A stretch of DNA of 64,000 nt from Phoenix dactylifera. Lineage: Eukaryota > Streptophyta > Magnoliopsida > Arecales > Arecaceae. A program made the translations under genes and the position numbers. The notes under the pieces were generated by a model. The model ran no database searches. It was not told where the DNA came from and saw only the letters and a program-made list of their open reading frames with translations. Shown piece by piece: positions 28,401 through 40,400 of this stretch (positions within the stretch are counted from its first letter, which is position 1; the number at the start of each line of letters is the position of its first letter). Location: NCBI RefSeq assembly GCF_009389715.1, contig NC_052407.1, positions 2,089,001 through 2,153,000 on the forward strand, given 5' to 3'.

Positions 28401-31400
28401 ACGAAACCTCCATAGATTCAGTTCACAATGCCCGGTATTGCTGAACTAGACTACGTGATTTATGCAGGCTAATAAAGTACAGAAAAACTTAGTTATTAAA
28501 AAAAACAAAACAGATATAGGTAGGGTTGGCTTATAGGACTCAAAAGGACTATCGGGATTTGGGAGTATTTCCACATAGTGCTTAAATTATCAATACAACC
28601 TTTAGACTCATCCAAGTGAAATAAGAAAAGACAAAGTGTATCCAAGTTGGAACCAAGGCATCTCAAAAAACATAATGCCAATTGTTAACGCACCAATCAA
28701 ATGAACAATATACCGATTGGCTTTTTCCATTCATATGGACAGTGATAAAAGGTGTGTTGATCATCATTGCTATGTGCTAAGACACCTAATATATCCAATG
28801 TGTATTTTAAGTTTATAACCCTACACATACATCAAAAGAGAGCGAAGCTCTATTCTTACCGCAAATATTCACAATTTCTAACAAATCGTATCAACACAGA
28901 ATATAGGATCAAGATTCGTCACCTTGGTACCGGATCCCGTATCAGTACCATTCTATTACTATGTAGGTATGCCTAGTACGGAGGGCTGTTTGGCATACCG
29001 ACACTCGGTACATCCCTTGTGCCGCATTCTGGTTCAGCACCGGTATGGTCAGTACACATCAGTACCAACCGGTACTACAAGACAACTCATCTAAGTTGAG
29101 ATCTGAGAATCCATTTTGTTATCATGATCTACAACACTCAAAGTGCCCAAAACTGCATACTGACTTAAAATAAACATGGATTATTGATTAATAGCTCTGG
29201 TTACTTCTGAACCACAAGCAAATAAAATCATCTTGTCCTACCACTGAGAAATGTTCATTTGCAACCACTTAGTATGGTAAGAAATCAACATAGCATTTGA
29301 TTTTTGAATGAGATAACTGATACATCATAGTTCATGAATAACAAAATGGATCTCAATTGTAGATTCATCGTGCATTTTACACCAATAGGATCTTGGCTCA
29401 AATCTGACCAGTAGGATCCTAGTTCAACTCAATCTATTCAATCAGAGTACCTACCTTATCTTGTTTTGTATGGTTCGTTCAAGATGATTCAAATTCACAT
29501 ATTACAGTTTCAAACTTCATTTTTACAAAAGAATTGTTGAATTGATTTGACATGAAATTGATTAAATATTACTTAGGTTTTGATTAACAAATCGACCAGA
29601 TGATGTTTGAAAGGCATACATTATGGCAGTGTTAAAATCCACCCGGGGATATGAACAACAGAATGGAAGCTGCAAAGCTTTCAGAAAACAAATTAATTGA
29701 ACGGAATCATATACCTGACAGTTTGCATGGCAGAAAAGTTCAAAAATTTCAACGACATAAAAGTTAAAGTGTTGGATAATTCTGAACATGGTATGGCATT
29801 TAAATATAATATTCACCAGAGTTAACAGGATGATATAAAACAGTTTCCAGTCTTCAAAAACTTATGAAATTCATCAAGTTGTGACACAGAAAGGAGCACC
29901 ACAATAGGCTGCAATGGGGAAATAGTTAGAATTTAGTTGATAACAAAGAACTTAAGATCTCCTTAGGATCTTCAATCAGTTTTTGTAGTACTGGCTGACA
30001 CCTCAACAAACAGACAAATTTTGACTCTGATAAGTGCAGAGAGAGGTTCAGCAAGTGGCATCTTCGAGTTGATGGATGATAATCAGGAACTTGATTGCGC
30101 ACTATTCCTTATAATATGAAAGAAGAGAAAAATAACAAAAATGCATCATTATTTACTACTTTGGGGATGGCGATATAGGAATATAGAGCAATCATCAAGA
30201 TTCTATCTTGTTATAGACAAGTAAAGAGAGTTTATGATGACACCCCAAATCTCAACGTTGACCTATTTACTTGAAATGGACCCTAGGAAAAAGAACTGCG
30301 GAGGGTAGATTTTCTCTATTTAAGAAAAAAGAAGAAAGTTCTTTTTCATCCATCCAAAGCAAACCAAAGGTATCCTGCTTGTGGGTGATAGCTAAGAAGC
30401 ATTACATATCCAATGAAAAACAAATAAACTACAACAATGTTACCTCATCATAAACCGGAACACTTCCTCCTACTAGACCTGTGTTTCCACCTTGGGGGAC
30501 AATGGCCAAACGTCTGGAGTTGCAATAGTGAAGAATCTTAGACACCTGGGAAATAAAGGATATATAAGAAGACAAAACTGAACCATTACACTTTGCTCCC
30601 AAATATCATCAATTGTCTATGGTCGAAGAACAAAATCACAAATCTGAATTGCGCTGGTAGTCACAAATGCAAACAAGAAAACAAATATTACAGGTACAAT
30701 AATCCAAATGCCAGAAAGCAAAGTTAAGAAATTGTTGCATGAAAAAATCTTACAAGATATTTAATATGGTTCTCAGAGTTTGTAATCAAAGAAAAATGGA
30801 TTACCATAGATGTATGAGTAAATCATTTCTTCAAAATACTACTACTGGAGCTTCAAAAGGTACAAATAAAGAATGTACTATACAGAGATTTTAAAATGAT
30901 ATCAAGGCATATGTGAAACAAAGAACAATTATTTTAGATGATATCCTCGTTATTATTGTGAAAGTAGGATGGTAGCCTATTGTAATGTACTTCATTGCAG
31001 TGCGGACATGATAAGCATGCTATGCTGACATTTATCTTCCGTTCATTGTATGTACATAATTAAGTATCAAGTTGATGAATATCGCATCCTTGGTGCGGTA
31101 TATTATTGCTCATTGGACGTGATTCTTTTTAATTGTATAAATATTATTTGTGATGTAATGAGATGTATGTTATATTGGACACTTGCACATACATTTTCAA
31201 AAGTCGGAGACCATTGGATTGAGACCATCTTGAAAGTTCCGAGACCCTATTCTGGAAGACACAGCCATCATCAGGCAAGCATGCCATTATATTGAATGCT
31301 GCTGAGAGCACTAATACTAACATATATTAATAGATTAGGAAAAACCATATCCAGAGGAGACACATGCCACTACTGGGATTGTCAAGGGGCTTTCAGAGTA

Positions 31401-34400
31401 AAATATTCAAAATCTTTACAACATTTTAATAGGACCAATGCAAGGCCTGAATCAAAGATGTGTAGAATCAAGCAAGAATCCCAAGTTCCCAACACATCTA
31501 GAGCCTAAATCACCATTAACTTTAGAACTCAGCTACCGAATTGGGAAGGGTGCGGAAGCAGGAGCAGATTCAGGTGCAGCTGTAAGAAGTGAATCTCTCA
31601 AAGAAATTTAAGATAAGAAGCACTTAGGAAGCAGGTTGGATATGTAGCATTGTAGGTAGAAGTATTTGATTTTGTAGTTTGGAATCTAAAGAAGCAAAAC
31701 TGGAGACATAAGGGTAAGGCATCGTTCACAAGTAAGCCAATTGGCATGAAAGTTGTGGGAGAAATCTGGTGAAAATTACTATTAAGTTTTGAGGATGATA
31801 GTGTTATTTTGATTATTAACAAGCAATAATCAAGAGTATGTTACAAGTTAATTCGATACTTCATTTATAAGTCTGTTACTCTCAGTATATTTGTATAAAT
31901 GCATTTCATTGTTTATTTGGATGAATCTAACCTTGAGTTGCAGCAAAGTGTGGATTGAGTCGACCCCAAGGATGATTGGGTCGACCCCGACACATCAAGA
32001 AAGCATCTGGCACACTTTTGCAAAAATGGCACGGATGAACAGTAGTTGGGTCGACCCAAGAAAAGCATGAGTCGACCCAAACCTCAAGCCTCTCAAAGAC
32101 TCAAGAAAACAGTTCTCTGAAAACACTGAGAGGGTCGACCCAAGAGGAAGTTGAGTCGACCCAAGCTTGAGTCGACCCAAACACTGAGAGGGTCGACCCA
32201 AAGGCAATGACAGAATACATGACAGAAAAGGTTCTCTGGAAACCCTGAGAGGGTCGACCCAAGTGGAAGTTGAGTCGACCCAACTGAACCTTGAGTCGAC
32301 CCAAAGAAATGTTGAGTCGACCCAAGTGAAGGAAGGCTGAATTGCAAGTTTCTGTGGTTCTGAGAGGGTCGACCCAAGGAAAGGTTGAGTCGACCCAAGT
32401 GAAAGTTGGGTCGACGCAAGGACAGGTTGAGCCGACCCAAACACAGGCAGAAGCATAACGGCTAGTTCTGCAGAAGTACTTTTTGTCCTTCCAACAGTGA
32501 GTAACGGCTAGTTTTTGAATTCTAACCATTGGGGCTTGTCCAATAGATGAAGGAAACTATTTAAAGTGGCACTATTCATCAGAGAGAACATCCTTTTTGC
32601 AAAATATCAAAGAGTACACAAGAAAGACAAAGTGCCCTAATCTTCTTCATCCAAGTGCTTCATTCAAGAGTCAAAAGAAAGTGGTTGAGCAGATTCCAAG
32701 AGTCATTATGAGCTCCATCCACGCTTGAAGAGTGAAGCATCCTTGACAAAGAAGAGAGAAGTCACATCAAGCGATAACTATTCTCTAAACTCTTCTTTGT
32801 ATATTATATTGTTATATTTGCTCATCTAGGAGCTTAAATCTTCTTACTTTGTTTATTAAACTCATTGTAAAGGTTAGTTGGTAAGCCCGCAAAACCAACG
32901 GTATAGGTTGATTGGTGAACCCGTAAAACCAATTGTAAAGGTTCGTTGGTGAGCCCGGAAAACCAACATAGGTTCGTTGGTGAGCCCGTAAAACCAACAT
33001 AGGTTTTTGGTGAACCCGGAAAACCAAAGTGTAAAGGTTTTTGGATTGTGAGCCCGGAAAACAATCCAACTGTAATCCGCGGGATTATAGTGAATTCCCA
33101 AGGGGTCGCTTGGGGAGTGGACGTAGGTGTTTAGGAGAGCACCGAACCACTATACTTCTTGTTGTTTGTATTGTGCTTTGTTTAATTCCACTAACTCATC
33201 AATTGACATAAGTAAGATAGTTAAAATTAAGAGAAACCAATTCACCCCCCCTCTTGGCTTGTCACCTTGGGCAACAAGTGGTATCAGAGCAAGGTGCTCC
33301 AATAGTACTTATTGATCTCACAATCAAGAGTTAAAGATCATGACAACCCAAGTGGGATGTTCTATGAGTGAGGGGCAATCCACAAATAGACCTCCTCTAT
33401 TTAATGGCACAAATTACACATACTGGAAAGCTAGGATGAGGATATTCATTCAAGCTTTAGACTATGAATTATGGTACATTATTACTAGAGGACCTCACAC
33501 ACCCACACTTAATATAGAGGGCACTATCATACCCAAACCAGAAATGGATTGGAATGAAAGTGATAGAAGATTAGCACAATTAAATGCAAAAGCAATTAAT
33601 GTACTTTACTGTTCATTAGATGTAAGTGAATTTAATAGAATATCTACATGCATCTCTGCAAAAGAAATTTGGGACAAACTTGAGATCACTCATGAAGGGA
33701 CTAATCAAGTCAAGGAGTCAAAAATAAACATACTAGTACATAAGTATGAATTGTTTAAAATGGAATCCACTGAGTCCATAACTGATATGTTTATTCGTTT
33801 TACTGAAATTATAAATGGGCTTAAGAGTTTAGGAAAGTCTTATACTAACTCTGAATTGGTGCGAAAAATTCTCAGGTCTCTACCAAGAGTTTGGGAGGCC
33901 AAGGTAACTGCAATTCAGGAAGCTAAGGACCTCAACACACTGCAATTAGAGGAACTTCTAGGATCACTCATGACCCATGAGTTGACCATGAGGCAAAATT
34001 CAGAAGATGAGGTCAAGAGAAGAAAGACCATTGCCCTAAAGTCTACCACCCCTAAACAACAAACTGAGTCGGAAGATTCAGATGATGATGATGAATTTGA
34101 TGAAGAAGGAATGGCTATGCTTGGAAGAAAATTCAGAAAATTTATGAGAGGTAAGAATAGATTTCATAAAAAGAAATCCTTCTTCAAAGGTAGCTCAAGC
34201 AAAGAAAAGGGTAAGGACAAAGAAAAGAAAAAAGAAACTCCTATTTGTTATGAGTGTAACAAACTCGGGCATTATAAGATAGATTGCCCGGAATTAAAGT
34301 GGATGGCAAGAAAACTGAAAAAGAAGAACTTCATGGCTGAATGGAGTGAAAGTGAGGAGTCAAGTTCGGAAGAGGAAGATCATCAAGAGACGGTCCAGAT

Positions 34401-37400
34401 ATGTCATATGGCCAATGACGATGAGGTAGATTCTGAACTTGAATGTGATTTTACTGTTGATGAATTACATGATGCATTTTTAGAACTCATGGAAGAACAT
34501 AAAAAACTAATCAATAAAAATAAAGTTCTAAAAGAAGAAAATCAATCTCTTATCAAAGATAAGTTAAAACTATCTCATAACTATGAAACATTAAGTAGGA
34601 AACTCACAAATGAAACCAAGAATCTAATTGCTGAAAATGTCAAGTTAAAAGAAGATGCTGAAAAATATAAATCCTTAGTAGATAAGTTTACACTTAGTTC
34701 TACCAAATTAAATATGATTCTTGATAGTCAAAAAGCTGTATATGATAAGGCTGGATTAGGATATAAAACAAATAGGAAACAAAAATACTTAAAGAACGTT
34801 TTTGTAAAAGCTAAAAATGAAAATATTACTTGTCATTGCTGCAATAAATTAGGACATAAAGCATATGAATGTAACTATAGAAAGTCCAGTCAAAACAAAT
34901 TGAGTAATAATCATAAGCTTAAATTCAAGAAAGTTTGGGTTCCAAAAAGAACATCAAGTACTAACCCTAAAGGACCCAACATAGTTTGGGTACCTAAAGC
35001 TCTTTCTTGATCTTTATTGCAGGGGTGTCTTGCAGCCAATAAAGTGGAAAAACGATGGTATCTAGATAGCGGCTGTTCAAGACACATGACCAGTGACGTA
35101 GATCAATTTGTCACCTTGAAATCTAAAAAGGGTGGAGTAGTAACCTATGGATACAAGGGAAAAGGGTATATCATTGGAAAGGGTAAAATTTTCATTACTC
35201 CATCTACTTTCATAGAAAATGTCTTATTAGTTAAGGGTTTGAAACATAACCTACTTAGCATAAGTCAATTTTGTGATAAAGGGTTTAAAGTCACATTTGA
35301 AGCATCAGTATGCATAATCACAAATCCTAAAGATAATAGCATTGTACTTGTAGGACAAAGGCAAAAAAATATTTACATGGTAGATCTTCATGATTTAGGC
35401 AAGAAAAATGGATTATGCTTAATTACTAATGAAGAAAAGAAAAATCAAACAAGTTGGCTTTGGCATCATAGACTAGGACATGCTAGTATGGAATTAATAT
35501 CAAAACTAGTCAAGAAGGAATTAATAAAAGATGTGCCAAAATTGATTTTTGAAAAGGACAATCTGTGGACCATGTTCATTAGGAAAACAAACTAAATCAT
35601 CCTTCAAATCGAAGAATATAGTATCAACAACTAGGCCTTTTGAACTCATACACATGGATCTATTTGGACCCACTAGAACTGCGAGTCTAGGAGGGAAGAA
35701 GTATGGACTAGTTATTGTAGATGATCTTTCAAGATATACATGAGTTTCATTTTTGGCACATAAGAATGAAGCATTTTCAGAATTCTTGAAACTTTATAAT
35801 AATATCATAAATGAAAAGAAGCTCACCTTAGTAGCAATTCGAAATGATCATGGTACTGAATTTGAAAATCAACACTTTGAAGAATTTTGTAATAAAAATG
35901 GTATCTCACATCAATTTTCAGCACCTAGAACGCCTCAACAAAATGGGGTTGTTGAAAGAAAAACAGGACATTGGCAGAAATGGCACGCACGATGTTGTAC
36001 GAGTAAAATCTTCCAAAGTACTTTTGGGCTGAAGCTATAAGCACTGCTTGCCATATTCTAAATCGGGTTTTAATACGACCAATAACCAAGAAAACTCCTT
36101 ATGAACTTTGGAAGAATAAGAAACCAACTGCTAAATATCTTAAGAGTATTTGGATGTAGATGTTTCATTTTAAACAATGGCAAGGAGGATCTAAGTAAAT
36201 TTGATGCCAAGTCAGATGAAGGTATCTTCTTAGGATACTCCACATCTAGCAGGGCATACGAAGTATTCAATAAAAGAACTCTTGTAGTCGAAGAGTCAGT
36301 TAATATTATATTTGATGAGTCTGATAGTGAGTCTGCTAGGAAAGAAAATATTCTTGATGATGATACAGGAATTATTAACTTTGAAAAGTTGAATATTGAT
36401 GACGTGCCAATTCAAGATAAGGGAGATGATTGCGTGCCACCACAATCTCAAAACTTGCCAAGGAAATGGAGGTATGCATATGGACACCCTAAAGACTTAA
36501 TCATTGGTGATCCATCTCAAGGGATAAGAACTCGATCCTCTCTTAGAAATTTAAATGATTATCTTGCTTTTGTTTCACAGTTAGAACCTAAGACTTATGA
36601 AGAAGCTGAAAAAGATACCAATTGGATAAATGCTATGCAAGAAGAATTAAATCAATTCAAAAGAAGTAATGTATGGACATTAACTGAAAGACCAAAGCAT
36701 AACTCTGTAATTGGAACAAAATGGATCTTTAGAAATAAATTAGATGAAAATGGGTTAGTTATAAGAAATAAAGCTAGACTTGTAGCTAAGGGATACAATT
36801 AAGAAGAAGGGATAGATTTTGATGAAACATTTGCTCCTGTAGCTAGATTAGAGACTATTAGATTGCTTCTAACTTTTGCATGTTTCATGGATTTCAAATT
36901 GTATCAAATGGATGTAAAAAGTGCATTCTTAAACGGTTTTATAGAGGAAGAAGTATATGTAGAGCAACCTCCTGGTTTTGAGAATCATGAATTGCCAAAT
37001 CATGTGTTTAGACTACATAAGGCATTATATGGATTGAAGCAAGCACCTAGGGCTTGGTATGATCGATTAAGCAAATTTCTACTAAATAATGACTTTAGTA
37101 GAGGCAATGTAGATAAAACACTGTTTCTCAAAAGAAAGAACGAAAATCTACTAGTGGTACAAATATATGTAGATGACATAATCTTTGGTGCCACAAATGA
37201 TACTCTTTGCAAAGAATTTGCTGATTTAATGCACGGAGAATTCGAAATGAGTTTGATGGGAGAACTAAGTTTCTTTCTAGGATTACAAATCAAACAAACT
37301 AAAGAAGGTATCTTCATTCATCAAACTAAGTATACAAAGGAAAACTAAAGAAGTTTGGGAATGAAAATCATAAGGGAGTAGGCACTCCAATGAATCCTAC

Positions 37401-40400
37401 TAGTAAGCTAGACAAAGATGAGAAAGAAAAGAGTATTGATATTAAGCTTTATAGAGGACTAATTGGATCCTTGCTCTACCTTACTGCTAGTAGACCAGAC
37501 ATCGTGTTTAGTGTAGGAATATGTGCTAAATACCAATCAGATCCTAAGGAGTCACATTTAAGTGCTGTTAAAAGAATCTTTAGGTATTTAAGAGGAACTA
37601 CGAACATAGGATTACGGTACTCAAGAGACTCCTGTCTAGATTTGCTTGCATACTCAGATGCTGATTTTGCTGGATGCAAATTAGATATGAAGAGCACTAG
37701 TGGAACATGTCAATTTTTAGGAAACAACTTAGTATTATGGTTTAGCAAAAAGCAGAATTCAGTGGCACTGTCAACAGCTGAAGCTGAATATATAGCTGCT
37801 GGCAGTTGTTGTGCTCAAGTACTATGGCTTAAGCAACAACTAGAGGACTATGGAGTTAAGCTAGATAACATTCCTATTAAGTGTGATAATACTAGTGCCA
37901 TCAACTTCACTAAAAATCCGGTTCAGCATTCTAAAGCCAAACACATAGAAATAAGATATCATTTTATTAGGGATCATGTGCAGAATGGAAACATATGTAT
38001 TGAGCATATATGCACTGAAAAATAATTAGCTGACATATTCATAAAACCCTTGAGTGAAGATAGATTCTGCACGCTAAGGAGGGAATTAGGCATATGTGAT
38101 CCTTTTTATTGAAGAGATATAAAAGGGAGCAAGCAGTCTCATGATACATTCCTCCCATTTCTAAAAAACCCATGAAACATGAGTCAAACTTGTCATCTAT
38201 AGATTCCTTACTCATGTATCATTGTCCCAGAAAAAATTTGTAAGGATTGGAAGCAAGAAAAAAAAATTTAGAAGCGAAAAGAAAGAGAAAGGAAAAATTT
38301 CTGAACTTGGGTCGACCCAACCCAAAATCGGGTCGACCCAACGTTGAGTCGACCCAAGAAAATTCTTGAGTTGACCCAACGTCGGGACCCCACTGTTAAA
38401 AGGGGGACCCGTGAGCTATCTAGGGCACTGTTTACACTTTGTCCTCTTCCGAAAACCCTATTCTCCACTCTCCAATCTCCTCCAATCATCTCCAAACAGT
38501 AGATTACTTCACAATCTTGGAGAAATGGGACCCAAGAGGGTGATGTTCGTGATGGAGCAGGGATTCAGGGTGATGCACCAGAGGGTGATGCACCAGATAT
38601 TGGAGACCCTATCCCTGAGGATGAGGAGCATATGGATCATCCTACTGCACCTTCAGAGGCTGGACCATCGTCATTTGTTCCTGCGGGAGACACAGATGAG
38701 TTCTGGAGTAGGATGACTGAGCTTATGTCAGCTCAGGCGAGGACTATCACTGATGGGCTGACGAGCAGACTAGATATCATGTCTGCTGAGATCAGTGATC
38801 TGAGAGAGCAGATAGGAGCTCTACGGCGAGAGAGAGAGACTCATGGACCATCTGTGCCACAGGCAGCTGAGTCAGAGATTTCGGCACAGAGTCATCCAGC
38901 TCACCGTGCTCCACGCCAGACTCAGTCTCATCAGGCTCGACCTCCCCTCGCCACTTATACTAGAAGGATAAGGACTAGATCACAGCCATTAGATACTCCC
39001 TAGGCTGATATTAGTATTTCTGTTTAGAGCCTAGGATATGTATCTAGTTCTCATATGTATTTTGTGTTGATCATGTATTTTAAACTTTGATTGAGGAACA
39101 TTGTATTTGTTTTTGTTTTTGGCATTAATTGTACTAAAATGTTCCTATTTTGATCAATGAAGTTTAAATGTTTGTTATTTATTGTGTCTCTTCCCATGCA
39201 CCTATTTGATGATAACAAAAAGGGAGAGAAGTAAAGAAAGAGAAATAAGTTGTAAAACAAATTGAAAATTATAATGGAAAAGCATATACATTTAAGGGGG
39301 AGCAATTTGTAACAATGAAAATGATCAAATCTAAAATTTCTATTGAATTTCAGAATTTGGCACATAGAATTTCAGAATTTGGCACATACCTTTCACACCT
39401 CGATACATAATCTGAAACTCATGCATTATCTCAAATTTTTGAAGTTTCATCCTTAATGAAATATAAAAGAAAGGGGGAGCAATTCAAAAAGTCAAATTGG
39501 AAAATATTTGGATGAAATAGGGGGAGACTTCACTCTCATATTTGAAAAGCTGAAATTCAGCAACTTGAGTCCTTTTAAAACTGATTTTAAGATAAGTATC
39601 AATAGGCTCATACTCTATATTTTGTAATCATCAAAAAGGGGGAGATTGAGGATGATAGTGTTATTTTGATGATTAACAAGCAATAATCAAGAGTATGTTA
39701 CAAGTTAATTCGATACTTCATTTATAAGTCTGTTACTCTCAGTATATTTGTATAACTGCATTTCATTGTTTATTTGGATGAATCTAACCTTCAGTTGCAG
39801 CAAAGTGTGGATTGAGTCAACCCCAAGGATGATTGGGTCGACCCCGGCACATCAAGAAAGCATCTGGCACACTTCTACAAAAATGGCACGGATGAACAGT
39901 AGTTGGGTCAACCCAAGGAAAGCATGAGTCGACCCAAACCTCAAGCCTCTCAAAGACTCAAGAAAACAGTTCTCTGGAAACACTGAGAGGGTCGACCCAA
40001 GAGGAAGTTGAGTCGACCCAAGCTTGAGTCAACCCAAACACTGAGAGGGTCGACCCAAAGGCAATGACAGAATACATGACAGAAAAGGTTCTTTGGAAAC
40101 CCTGAGAGGGTTGACCCAAGTGGAAGTTGAGTCGACCCAACTGAACCTTGAGTCGACCCAAAGAAATGTTGAGTCGACCCAAGTGAAGGAAGACTGAATT
40201 GCAAGTTTCTGTGGTTCTGAGAGGGTCGACCCAAGGAAAGGTTGAGTCGACCCAAGTGAAAGTTGGGTCAACCCAAGGACAGGTTGAGCCGACCCAAACA
40301 CGGGCAGAAGCATAACGGCTAGTTCTGCAGAAATACTTTTTGTCCTTCCAACAGTGAGTAACGGCTAGTTTTTGAATTCTAACCATTGGGGCTTGTCCAA

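Larger units (their letters stand above)
31790..33276 (+). repeat. 5' LTR of the copia element (1487 bp)
   Basis: Begins TGAGGATGATAGTG and ends GGGCAACA (TG..CA). U3 holds an array of SalI-centred palindromes (31957-32440). A CCAAT box (32540) and a TATTTAAA promoter element (32558-32565) follow. The downstream, probably transcribed part holds a hairpin array (32877-33143). Confidence 0.93.

Noticed and set aside
31995..32529. Overlapping minus-strand open frames of 115-153 codons with repeating LGRLN / GSTQ / WVDST peptides
   Set aside because: All three frames are open because the GTCGACCCAA palindrome array contains no stop codon when read on -. The same frames reappear in the other LTR (39950-40386). 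Not genes.
32875..33070. CRISPR-like regularly spaced repeat
   Set aside because: The repeats are short, the spacers are not unique, the context is a plant LTR, and no cas genes exist. The pattern is a hairpin array.
32812..33101. Three overlapping minus-strand frames over the hairpin array
   Set aside because: Periodic peptides produced by the hairpin repeats; no conserved start or domain.
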